Shown here: positions 51,733-58,924 of the stretch, in pieces
Position numbering within the stretch: the stretch's first letter is position 1
Layout: each line of letters opens with the position of its first letter
Assembly: GCF_016901015.1 (NCBI RefSeq)
Contig: NZ_JAFEUP010000006.1
Span: 124,001-188,000 of the forward strand
Direction: 5' to 3'
Source: Zestomonas insulae
GTDB taxonomy: Bacteria; Pseudomonadota; Gammaproteobacteria; Pseudomonadales; Pseudomonadaceae
DNA: 64,000 bases
Made by a program: the position numbers and the translations under genes
The notes under the pieces: model-generated
What the model saw: the letters and a program-made list of their open reading frames with translations, nothing else
Database searches by the model: none
Told to the model about the DNA's origin: nothing

Positions 51733-51755
51733 CCCTCTCCCCGGCGGGGAGAGGG
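51733..51755. repeat. CCCTCTCCCC hairpin (family 3)
   Basis: CCCTCTCCCC-GGC-GGGGAGAGGG, followed by TTGCGGTGAGGG as in other copies. It lies 34 bases past the Tsx-like stop and could help to end that transcript. Confidence 0.75.
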
Positions 51756-51788
51756 TTGCGGTGAGGGGGCGGGCGGAGCCGCCTCCGC

Positions 51789-52622
51789 TCAGAACGTCAG
51801 CTCGAGGTTCACCGTCGGGGTCGAGGTGCGACTGCCGCGTCCACCGTCGACGCCGAACTTGTTGTGCCAGTACTCGTAGCCGACGCCGAAATACAGGTTC
51901 GGCTTGACGTTCTTGCCCGGCCGCGCGGCGACCATCAGCGCAGCGCGCATCAGGGTTTCCGGGGCGGTGTCCTTGTCGTTGTAGTCCTCGCCCTTGTCGC
52001 CGACGTGGTTGACGAAACCCTGGAACTTGGCGGCATGCCCGCCGATCTCGAACGGCCGCATCCACGCCAGGCTGAGCATGTAGGTGGCGTCGAAGGTGTG
52101 GTCCGGGTGCTTGGCGTTGGGGATGCCCGAATGGTTCTTCTCTTTGTAGTAGAGCACGCTGAAATCGGTAAAACCGGCAGTGTTGAGCTTCAGGGTCGGG
52201 CCGAACACCAGCGCGCGCTTCTTCGCCGAAGCCAGGTTGTTGTTGCGGTTGGCGTCGAAGCCGAGGGTCAGCGCGTAGTCCTTGACCAGCGCGTTATCGA
52301 ACTTGCGGTCGAACACCCGCGAGGCGAACAGCTGGTGGCGGTACACGCCGTAGACCTCGCTGCCGCCGTGGTCGGTGCCCTTGCGCGGGTCGTTGCTGTC
52401 GGAAAGGAACACGTCGAGGTTGAAGTAGTTGCTGCCGTACTGGTAGCCGCTGGCGTGGGTGAAGCTGTAGATGCGCTTGGCGATGTCGTTGGGGTTGTTC
52501 GGGTTGGTGAACTCCTTGCCGTAGCGGAAGCCCACGCTGTTGTTCATCCATTCCAGCGCCATCGCATCGCCGCCGGCGGCGAGGAGGGTGAGCAGGGCGG
52601 TGCTTTTGAGGGTGTTGTTCAT
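51789..52622 (-). CDS. Tsx/OmpK-like nucleoside channel
   Basis: A 277-residue outer-membrane protein of the OmpK/Tsx family. Signal peptide about 1-22 (ending GDAMA), mature start LEWMNNSVGFRYGKEFTNP, alternating strands, and the terminal aromatic TVNLELTF typical of 12-strand barrels. The family forms channels for nucleosides and bases, which fits the importer directly downstream. A RutR-like palindrome lies 123 bases upstream. Confidence 0.88.
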   Translation of the reverse strand: MNNTLKSTALLTLLAAGGDAMALEWMNNSVGFRYGKEFTNPNNPNDIAKRIYSFTHASGYQYGSNYFNLDVFLSDSNDPRKGTDHGGSEVYGVYRHQLFASRVFDRKFDNALVKDYALTLGFDANRNNNLASAKKRALVFGPTLKLNTAGFTDFSVLYYKEKNHSGIPNAKHPDHTFDATYMLSLAWMRPFEIGGHAAKFQGFVNHVGDKGEDYNDKDTAPETLMRAALMVAARPGKNVKPNLYFGVGYEYWHNKFGVDGGRGSRTSTPTVNLELTF

Positions 52623-52744
52623 ACGGCGGTGTTCTCTTGTTATTGGACGTGCCGAGGGTGCCTGGGCGCAGTATCGGCACAGCGCGCATGATCACCAAAG
52701 AACAGAATATCGAGCGCAGTGATGCCGATTCGGCAGCAGTTGAT

Positions 52745-52760
52745 TGACCGAAAGGTCAGG
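52745..52760. promoter_or_regulatory. RutR-like operator upstream of Tsx-like gene
   Basis: TTGACCG-AA-AGGTCAG has a perfect TGACC-N4-GGTCA core and matches the RutR consensus at 11 of 14 positions. It lies between the LysR stop and the channel gene. Confidence 0.5.
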
Positions 52761-52800
52761 AGTCTCGGCGGCTTGTCTGCCTCGCTGCTTGTGGCCGTGT

Positions 52801-52865
52801 GGCAGCGAATTCATTCGCGATCGGCTGAGCGGCCTGGCTCTGATCGCGAATAAATTCGCTCCTAC
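52801..52865. repeat. REP palindrome, copy C (eroded left arm)
   Basis: Right arm intact apart from one change (TCGCGAATAAATTCGCTCCTAC at 52844-52865 in two parts: TCGCGAATAAATTCG and CTCCTAC). The left head reads GGCAGCG instead of TAGGAGCG. It ends 12 bases from the LysR stop. Confidence 0.8.
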
Positions 52866-52877
52866 CAGGCGTGCGGG

Positions 52878-53816
52878 TCAGGCGAGTTGTTCGCGCTCCT
52901 GGCGCTCGCGCAGGCGGATTTCCGCGTCGAGCTGGCGCGCCAGCGCTTCGACCGCCGGCGGCAGATGGCGGCCGCGGCGCACGTAGAGGCCGAGATCGCT
53001 GTGCACGCCGCCGCCGTCGTTGAGCGGGATGTGCTTGAGCGTGTCGGCGGCGAGATCGGCCTCGATGCCGATGCGGGTCTGGAACGCCACGCCGAGGCCG
53101 CGCCGCGCCAGTTGCCGGGACAGCTCCAGCGAGCTGCTTTCCAGGATCGCCTGCACCGGCTGGCGCAGGCGCTCGCGCAGCGGAGCGAGCAGGTGGTGGA
53201 TGGACAGTTCGCTCTTGGCCAGGATCAGCCCGTGCTCGGCGCACTGGGCGAAGCTCGCCGCCGGCCTCGAGGCCAGCGGGTGCTCCGGGACGACGATCGC
53301 GCCGAGGCTGAAGTGGCCGACGCTGAGCTGCTCCAGCTCGGCGCTGCGCGGCAGGGCGAAGGCCAGGCCGAGGTCGACGTCGCCGGCCAGCACCGCCTCG
53401 GGAATCGACTTGGAGCCGAGCAGGGTGACGCCGACGGTGACCTGCGGATAGCGCTCGCGCATGTCCTTGAGCACCCGCGGCAGCAGGTCGGCGGTGACCG
53501 CCTCGACCGTGGCGATTTCCACGTGGCCGGTGCGCAGGCCCTGCAGGGCGTCCAGCTCGGAGCGCACCCGCTCGACGTCCTGCAGCACCACGGTGACGTG
53601 GCGGGCGAAGATCTCGCCGGCGGCGGTCAGGCGCAGGCCGCCGGGCAGGCGGTCGAACAGCGGCGCGCCGATCTCGTCCTCGAGCTTGAGAATCTGCCGG
53701 TTGACCGCCGACGAGGCGACGTTGAGGCGCCGCGCCGCCTCGCGGATCGAGTGGCAGCGGCGGACCATGTCGAAGTAGTGGATGGCCGGCGAATGGATGC
53801 GCAGTTTGCTGCTCAT
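52878..53816 (-). CDS. LysR family transcriptional regulator
   Basis: A 312-residue LysR protein. Helix-turn-helix FDMVRRCHSIREAARRLNVASSAVNRQILKLEDE (about 15-48) and effector domain with GHVEIATVEAVTADLLPRVL and DLGLAFALPRSAELEQLSVG. The start ATGA overlaps the YigZ stop, so it is the last gene of a tetR-yigZ-lysR unit. Targets unknown; the Tsx-like gene directly downstream is a candidate. Confidence 0.9.
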   Translation of the reverse strand: MSSKLRIHSPAIHYFDMVRRCHSIREAARRLNVASSAVNRQILKLEDEIGAPLFDRLPGGLRLTAAGEIFARHVTVVLQDVERVRSELDALQGLRTGHVEIATVEAVTADLLPRVLKDMRERYPQVTVGVTLLGSKSIPEAVLAGDVDLGLAFALPRSAELEQLSVGHFSLGAIVVPEHPLASRPAASFAQCAEHGLILAKSELSIHHLLAPLRERLRQPVQAILESSSLELSRQLARRGLGVAFQTRIGIEADLAADTLKHIPLNDGGGVHSDLGLYVRRGRHLPPAVEALARQLDAEIRLRERQEREQLA

Positions 53817-54412
53817 GCCGGGTCGTCCTCGACTGACTGCAGTTGGCTGCGGCCGCGGCTGAGGTCGGCGAGCAGGCGTTGCAACGCCTCGCGCTGCTCG
53901 GCCGGCAGGGCCAGCTGCAGCTCGGCGCCGCTGGCGTCGAAGCGCTCCTCGTCGAGGCGTGCGCCGAACTCCTCGAGGCGCGCCTTGAACAGCGGCAGCA
54001 CGGCGAACTCCAGGTGGCAGCGAGCCTGTTGCAGCTGCAGCAGCGGCCGCCGCGCGCCGGCCTGCAGGCACTTCGCCGCGCTGCCGCCATAGGCGCGGGC
54101 CAGGCCGCCGGTGCCGAGCTGGATGCCGCCGTACCAGCGGATCACCAGCACCGCGACCTGGTCGCAGTCCTGGCCCTCGATGGCGGCGAGGATCGGTCGG
54201 CCGGCGGTGCCGCCCGGCTCACCGTCGTCGCTGAAACGGTACTGCTTGCCGACCTTCCACGCCCAGCAGTTGTGCGAGGCGGCGGCGTCGCTGTGCGCGG
54301 CGAGGAATGCCTGCGCCTCGGCGGCGCTGGCGACCGGGGCGGCGAGGGCGTGGAAGCGGCTCTTGCGAATCTCCTCGCGGTACTCGCAAGGCGCATCCAG
54401 GGTGAACGGCAT
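53813..54412 (-). CDS. yigZ: YigZ/IMPACT family protein
   Basis: A 199-residue two-domain UPF0029/IMPACT protein. The N-terminal domain contains the family signature HNCWAWKVG followed by RFSDDGEPGGTAGRPIL and VLVIRWYGGIQLGTGGLARAY; the smaller ferredoxin-like C-terminal domain follows. E. coli YigZ and yeast Yih1 are relatives; the bacterial role is not settled (peptidase-like and translation-stress roles have been discussed). It overlaps the TetR gene stop (TGATG) and the LysR start (ATGA). Confidence 0.92.
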   Translation of the reverse strand: MPFTLDAPCEYREEIRKSRFHALAAPVASAAEAQAFLAAHSDAAASHNCWAWKVGKQYRFSDDGEPGGTAGRPILAAIEGQDCDQVAVLVIRWYGGIQLGTGGLARAYGGSAAKCLQAGARRPLLQLQQARCHLEFAVLPLFKARLEEFGARLDEERFDASGAELQLALPAEQREALQRLLADLSRGRSQLQSVEDDPA

Positions 54413-55080
54413 CAGCGCGCGGCCGGCGGCGTCAGGCCGCAGCCCTTGAGGATGATGTGGGTGAGGGTCTGCGTGGCGGTGGCAAAGTCGTCCTTGGTCA
54501 GCTGCTTGCGCCCGCTGACCCGGCAGATCTGCGAACTGAAATCGGCGTAGTGCTGGGTGCTGCCCCACAGCAGGAAGATCAGGTGCACCGGGTCCACCGG
54601 GTCCATCTTGCCGGCCGCGCTCCACGCCTCGAACACCGCCGCGCGGCCGCGGAACCAGGCCAGGTAGTCCTGGTTGAAGTGCTCCTGCAGGCAGGCGCCG
54701 CCGCTGATCACTTCCATGGCGAAGATCTTCGAGGCCAGCGGCTGGCGCCGCGAGAACTCCAGCTTGGCGCGGATGTAGCGGCTCAGCGCCTCGGCCGGGT
54801 CGTCGTCGACGGTCAGCGTGTTGAAGGTGCTGTCCCACAGGTCGAGGATGTTGCTCAGCACCGCCACGTACAGCCCCAGCTTGTTGCTGAAGTAGTAGTG
54901 CAGGTTGGCCTTGGGCAGCCCGGCGCGTTGGGCGATGGCGTTCATGCTGGTGCCTTTGAAACCGTGGCGGGCGAACTCCTCCTCGGCGGCACTGATGATG
55001 GCTTCTTCATTCTTCTGACGAATGCGGCCGGCGGGTTTGCCGGAAGCGTTGGGGCTGTGCGCGGGCACCAGAACGGTCAT
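54412..55080 (-). CDS. TetR family regulator, RutR/PydR-like
   Basis: A 222-residue TetR-family protein. Helix-turn-helix about 30-75 (FARHGFKGTSMNAIAQRAGLPKANLHYYFSNK) and a ligand domain that shares with E. coli RutR the run PVHLIFLLWGSTQHYADFSSQI and the EYIRLKLE-like RYIRAKLEFSRRQP. RutR binds uracil/thymine and the palindrome TTGACCA-N2-TGGTCAA. Three such palindromes lie 46.7-52.8 kb. I infer this is the pyrimidine- or purine-responsive controller of the island. The N-terminal 20 residues are low complexity; start chosen at MTVLVPAHS. Confidence 0.88.
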   Translation of the reverse strand: MTVLVPAHSPNASGKPAGRIRQKNEEAIISAAEEEFARHGFKGTSMNAIAQRAGLPKANLHYYFSNKLGLYVAVLSNILDLWDSTFNTLTVDDDPAEALSRYIRAKLEFSRRQPLASKIFAMEVISGGACLQEHFNQDYLAWFRGRAAVFEAWSAAGKMDPVDPVHLIFLLWGSTQHYADFSSQICRVSGRKQLTKDDFATATQTLTHIILKGCGLTPPAAR

Positions 55081-55231
55081 GGGCGATCCAGAGGTCAGCG
55101 GGCGATTGGGTGAACTGATACCCCACGGCCGAGGTTCCGACAAGGGTAAAGCCAGCGTAACGGTCAGGTTTTTTCAGCAGGCACCCATCTGGGGCAATTT
55201 TGCGCCGCTATGCACCGCCGGCAGGCGCAAT

Positions 55232-56542
55232 TCAGAGGCGCTCAGGCTCGTTTTCGCCTGGCGTTGCGTCGCCCGGGATCGCGACGGTGCGTCCGCCCAG
55301 ATACCAACCCAGCGCACCCCACAGTGCCGCCAGCACCGCGCCGACCAGGGCGACCAGCAGCACGCCGTGGCCGAGCGCGTCGAGCAGGGTCTTGGCCCAG
55401 GCGCTGACCGCGTCACCGGCGCGGTAGACCACGGTGTCGATGAAGTTCTTCGCCTTGTATTTGCTCTGCGCATCCAGCGGGGCGAAGAGCATTTCCCGGC
55501 CGGGACGGATAAAGGCGTATTCGCCGACCCGGCGCACAATCATCAGCGTGGCGAGCACCGCGAAGGTCGGCGCCAGTGCCAGACCGAGGAAGCCCAGGGC
55601 GACCAGCAGCGGCACGCCGGCGAGCAGCAGGCGCGGGCCGTAGCGTTCGGCCAGGCGCCCGGCGATGAACAGCTGGGCGAGCAGCGACAGCGCCTGCACG
55701 CTGAAGTCGATCAGGCTGAACACACGAATCTGCGCGGCGCGCTCGGGGAAACGCTCGGCGACCAGGCGGGCCTGCTCGAAATAGAGGAAGGTGGTCACCG
55801 TGGCGAGCAGGATCACGAAGGCGCTGATGCCCAGCAGGTAGGGCGAGCTGCACACCCGGCCAATGCCGCTGAACGGGTTGCCGCTCACCGGTCGGCGCGG
55901 GTCTTCGCTGGGCGGCGCACCGGGACGGCCGGCGCCATGTTCCGCGCGCCAGTGCATCAGCAACTGCTTGAGCGGCAACGTGGCGAGCAGCAGGGCGGCT
56001 GCCAGCAGGGTCAGGCCGCTTTGCCCGAGCGCGTCGATCAGCAGCGCGCCGAGCGCCGGGCCGGCCAGCCCGCCGCAGCTGGCGCCGGCGGCGATGAAGG
56101 CGAACAGGCGGCGCGCCTGGGTCGGGTCGAACACGTCGGCCATCAGGCTCCAGGCCACCGAGATGACGAACAGGTTGTAGACCGAGATCCACACGTAGAA
56201 CACCCGCCCACCCCACACCGACTCGCCGGCCTGGAACCACAGGGCGAACAGCAGCAGGTTGGCGGCGAAGAAGCCGTACACCCAGTCGATGTAGCGGCGC
56301 CGCGCGACCTTCGAGTTGAGCCAGGCGAACAGCGGCACGGCGAGCAGCATGACCACGAAGGTGGCGCTGAACAGCCACTGCAGGTTGTCGACGCCACCGA
56401 GAATGCCCATCGCCTCGCGGATCGGCCGCAGCATGAAGTAGCCGGCGAACAGGCAGAAGAACAGCGCGAAGCCGGCCAGCGCGGCGGCCAGCTCGCCCGC
56501 TCGGGCGTTGATCGCAACGCTGAGGCGTTGGCTCATCGACAT
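55232..56542 (-). CDS. MFS carrier resembling ATP/ADP (NTP/NDP) antiporters
   Basis: A 436-residue inner-membrane protein with 11-12 helices. The opening FCLFAGYFMLRPIREAMGILGG and the later RRRYIDWVYGFFAANLLLF and SVYNLFVISVAWSLMADVF resemble the TLC/ATP:ADP-antiporter-like branch found in many free-living proteobacteria. Its transported compound there is unproven; it need not be a nucleotide. Neighbours concern nucleobases and beta-alanine, which makes a nucleotide-related role tempting but unproved. A REP lies just upstream. Confidence 0.75.
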   Translation of the reverse strand: MSMSQRLSVAINARAGELAAALAGFALFFCLFAGYFMLRPIREAMGILGGVDNLQWLFSATFVVMLLAVPLFAWLNSKVARRRYIDWVYGFFAANLLLFALWFQAGESVWGGRVFYVWISVYNLFVISVAWSLMADVFDPTQARRLFAFIAAGASCGGLAGPALGALLIDALGQSGLTLLAAALLLATLPLKQLLMHWRAEHGAGRPGAPPSEDPRRPVSGNPFSGIGRVCSSPYLLGISAFVILLATVTTFLYFEQARLVAERFPERAAQIRVFSLIDFSVQALSLLAQLFIAGRLAERYGPRLLLAGVPLLVALGFLGLALAPTFAVLATLMIVRRVGEYAFIRPGREMLFAPLDAQSKYKAKNFIDTVVYRAGDAVSAWAKTLLDALGHGVLLVALVGAVLAALWGALGWYLGGRTVAIPGDATPGENEPERL

Positions 56543-56566
56543 GCCGGTGCCCGCCTGGCAGAACCT

Positions 56567-56637
56567 GTAGGAGCGAATTCATTCGAGATTCGTAGCAACG
56601 TCGAGCTGCCCGCTATCGCGAATGAATTCGCGCCTAC
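56567..56637. repeat. REP palindrome, copy D
   Basis: Arms at 56567-56588 (one base change, TTCGAGA) and 56616-56637 (one base change, CGCGCCTAC), longer loop of 27 bases. It lies between the antiporter-like gene start and the aldo/keto reductase stop. Confidence 0.85.
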
Positions 56638-56647
56638 ACCCCGGTGC

Positions 56648-57568
56648 CTAGGCAAACGCCGCCACGATCTTCGCGCGCAGCGCCGCGTCCGGCAGCGGGT
56701 CGCGGCCGGCGGCGAGGTTGTCGACCATGTAGCGCGGGTTGGAGGTGGCGGGGATGGCCACGGTCACCGCCGGTTGGGCGAGGATGAACTTCAGCAGCAG
56801 CTGCGCCCAGGAGCCGGCCTTGAGCTCGCTGGCCCAGTCCGGCAGCGGCTGGTCCTTGACCTTGCTGAGCAGCGCGGCGCGCTGGAACGGCCGGTTGATC
56901 AGGGTCGCCAGGCCGTGGTCGGCGCAGTACGGCAGCAGGCGCTGTTCCGCGCCACGCTCGCCGACCGAGTAGTTGAACTGCACGAAGTCGATGTCCTTCT
57001 CGCGCTCGAGGGTGGCGATCAGGTCGTCGTGCGCCGATTCGACGTAGTGGGTGATGCCGATGTAGCGCACCAGACCGTCCTGCTTGAGCTCGCGCAGCAG
57101 CGCCAGCTGGGTCGCGGTGTCCTGCAGGTTGTGCACCTGCACCAGGTCGATCTTGTCGCGCTTGAGCGCTTCTTGGCTGAGCTTGAACTGCTCCAGACCG
57201 CGCTCGCGGCCGGTAGACGACAGCTTGGTGGCGAGGAACGCCTTGCTCTCGCCGGCCCGGTCGAGCAGCACGCCGGTGACCTGTTCGGCGGCGCCATAGC
57301 TCGGCGCGGTGTCGATCAGTCGGGCGCCGCCGGCGAAGAAGGCACTGATGACTTCCTGCAGCGCCGCCATGTCGCTGCTGTCGGTGTTGACGTTGAACAC
57401 CCGCGAGGTGCCCAGGCCGATCACCGGCAGGTTTTCGCCGCTGCTGGGAATCTTGCGCTGCAGCAGCGATTCGGTGGCGGCCCAGGCGTCGCGGGGCAGC
57501 CAGGGCAGGAGGGTGGCGCAGACAGCGAGACTTGCGCCGCTCAGGAGAAAGTGACGACGGCTGGGCAT
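56648..57568 (-). CDS. Tat-exported aldo/keto reductase
   Basis: A 306-residue aldo/keto reductase with a twin-arginine signal (PSRRHFLLSGASLAVCATLL, cut near AWA). The catalytic tetrad appears as Asp and Tyr in DTAPSYGAAE, Lys in FLATKLSS and His in VQVHNLQD; the NADP-binding end AIPATSNPRYMVDNLAA is present. Export by Tat implies folding with cofactor in the cytoplasm before transport to the periplasm, unusual for this family. GGAGG is 6 bases before the ATG. Substrate unknown. Confidence 0.9.
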   Translation of the reverse strand: MPSRRHFLLSGASLAVCATLLPWLPRDAWAATESLLQRKIPSSGENLPVIGLGTSRVFNVNTDSSDMAALQEVISAFFAGGARLIDTAPSYGAAEQVTGVLLDRAGESKAFLATKLSSTGRERGLEQFKLSQEALKRDKIDLVQVHNLQDTATQLALLRELKQDGLVRYIGITHYVESAHDDLIATLEREKDIDFVQFNYSVGERGAEQRLLPYCADHGLATLINRPFQRAALLSKVKDQPLPDWASELKAGSWAQLLLKFILAQPAVTVAIPATSNPRYMVDNLAAGRDPLPDAALRAKIVAAFA

Positions 57569-57713
57569 GGAGGGCCTCCGTGGCGCACAAGTGAGCGGAT
57601 AAGCGCCCCGCAGGGGCACCGTTCGAGGATAGACCCTTAGCACCTCATGGTCTGCGCAGGGCGTTGCGAGTTGTGTCTCGCCCTACGGTGCAACCTGCGC
57701 GAGAGGTGCTGTT

Positions 57714-57781
57714 GTAGGAGCGAATTCATTCGCGATCACCGGCCGCGAAGAAAGCGCCATCGCGAATACATTCGCTCCTAC
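57714..57781. repeat. REP palindrome, copy E
   Basis: Arms at 57714-57735 and 57760-57781, right arm with two changed bases (GCGAATACATTCGC). It lies between the aldo/keto reductase start and the bauR stop. Confidence 0.88.
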
Positions 57782-57829
57782 AGTGTGGTGCCTGTCGTAG
57801 ATCGGGCCTCTCTGGCTCAGCTCACCGCT

Positions 57830-58750
57830 CTACGCGGTTGCCGCCAGCGCCTCGAGAAAACTCTCCAGCACCAGATGCGGACGGCGGCCCTTGCGGGTCA
57901 CCGAGGCCAGGCTGAGGTCGTAGAAGCGGCTGGCCGGCTTCAGTGCGCGCAGGCGGCCCTGCTGCACCCAGAACGCCGCATAGTGGTCGGGCAGGTAGCC
58001 GATGTAGCGCCCGGTGAGGATCAGGAAGGCCATGCCTTCGCGGTCCGAGGCGCTGGCCGTGCAATGCAGTGCCTGGTAGTGCGCCTGCACCTCGCCGGGC
58101 AGGCGGAAGGTCGGCGCGATGGCGTCCTGGCTGTTCAGGCGCTGGTCATCCAGCTGCGCATCGTCGGCATAGAACAGCGGATGGCCGACCGCGCAGTACA
58201 GCAGCGAGCGCTCGTCATACAGCGGCTGGTATTCAAGGCCGGACAGCGCGCCGCTCTGCGGCACCACCCCGACGTGGATGCGCCCGTCGAGCACGCCTTG
58301 TTCGACTTCGCTGGGCGGCGTCATGCGGATGTTGATGCGTACGTCCGGGCCGCGCTCCTTGAGGCGCGACAGGGCGTTGGTGATGCGCATGTGGGCGATC
58401 GTCACCAGGTTGTCGGTGAGGCCGATGTTCAGCTCGCCGCGCAGGTGGCGGTGCAGGCCGTTGACCTCGGTGCGGAAGCTCTCCAGTGCGCCGAGCAGCT
58501 GCAGCGACGAGTGGTAGACCTCGCGGCCTTCCTCGGTCAGCGCGAAGCCGGCGCGGCCGCGCTGGCAAAGGCGCAGGCCGAGGCGTTGCTCGAGGTCGCT
58601 CATCTGCTGGCTGATCGCCGAGCGGCCGATGCCCAGCGCGCTTTCCGCGGCGGAGAAGCCGCCACACTCGACCACGCTGCGGAACAGGCGCAGCAGGCGG
58701 ATATCGAAGTCGCTGACCTGGGCGAGCGGGTCCTGCCGATGCGTACTCAT
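57830..58750 (-). CDS. bauR: LysR regulator of beta-alanine catabolism BauR
   Basis: A 306-residue LysR protein. Helix-turn-helix VSDFDIRLLRLFRSVVECGGFSAAESALGIGRSAISQQMSDLE (about 12-55) and effector domain with GELNIGLTDNLVTIAHMRI. Divergent from bauA, exactly as P. aeruginosa bauR (PA0133) stands next to bauA (PA0132). It is expected to activate bauA and bauC with beta-alanine or a product as signal. A 38-base nested palindrome in the gap is the likely binding site. Confidence 0.85.
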   Translation of the reverse strand: MSTHRQDPLAQVSDFDIRLLRLFRSVVECGGFSAAESALGIGRSAISQQMSDLEQRLGLRLCQRGRAGFALTEEGREVYHSSLQLLGALESFRTEVNGLHRHLRGELNIGLTDNLVTIAHMRITNALSRLKERGPDVRINIRMTPPSEVEQGVLDGRIHVGVVPQSGALSGLEYQPLYDERSLLYCAVGHPLFYADDAQLDDQRLNSQDAIAPTFRLPGEVQAHYQALHCTASASDREGMAFLILTGRYIGYLPDHYAAFWVQQGRLRALKPASRFYDLSLASVTRKGRRPHLVLESFLEALAATA

Positions 58751-58767
58751 TGTTTAGTTGGCTCTAA

Positions 58768-58805
58768 CCTAAAGATTGGAAAATCTGGATTTTCCTGACT
58801 TTAGG
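58768..58805. promoter_or_regulatory. Nested palindrome, probable BauR operator
   Basis: Inner dyad GGAAAATC-TG-GATTTTCC (58778-58795) is flanked by outer arms CCTAAAG (58768-58774) and CTTTAGG (58799-58805). All arms are perfect. It begins 18 bases upstream of the bauR start codon and is 120 bases from the bauA start. Confidence 0.7.
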
Positions 58806-58832
58806 CCCGTGGCATCGTCGGTAGCAACAGCT

Positions 58833-58892
58833 GTAGGAGCGAATTCATTCGCGATGACCGATCCAGCAGATCGCGAATGAATTCGCTCCTAC
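58833..58892. repeat. REP palindrome, copy F, between bauR and bauA
   Basis: Perfect 22-base arms at 58833-58854 and 58871-58892, loop 16 bases. It stands between the palindrome and the bauA start, so it is likely within the bauA leader or upstream promoter region. Its right arm creates a spurious in-frame ATG at 58877. Confidence 0.92.
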
Positions 58893-58924
58893 AAAAAGAA
58901 CAACATCAGCCCGCGAGGCCCGAC

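Larger units (their letters stand above)
51470..51788. other. 319-base intergenic region
   Basis: Between the ATPase start and the Tsx-like stop. It holds a RutR-like palindrome (51519-51534) and a family 3 hairpin (51733-51755). I see no coding sequence with a credible ribosome site in the rest. Confidence 0.65.

Noticed and set aside
51470..51788. Riboswitch or small RNA upstream of the ABC operon
   Set aside because: No purine-aptamer core or other familiar riboswitch pattern; the only structure seen is the operator-like palindrome and a family 3 hairpin.
55022..57640. 872-codon plus-strand frame across the carrier and reductase genes
   Set aside because: It runs through two real minus-strand genes and a REP; no recognisable domain and biased composition.
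58877..58924. Upstream ATG extending BauA by 16 codons
   Set aside because: The extension is REP sequence, the known BauA length of 448 residues matches the later ATG, and that ATG has a GAGG site.
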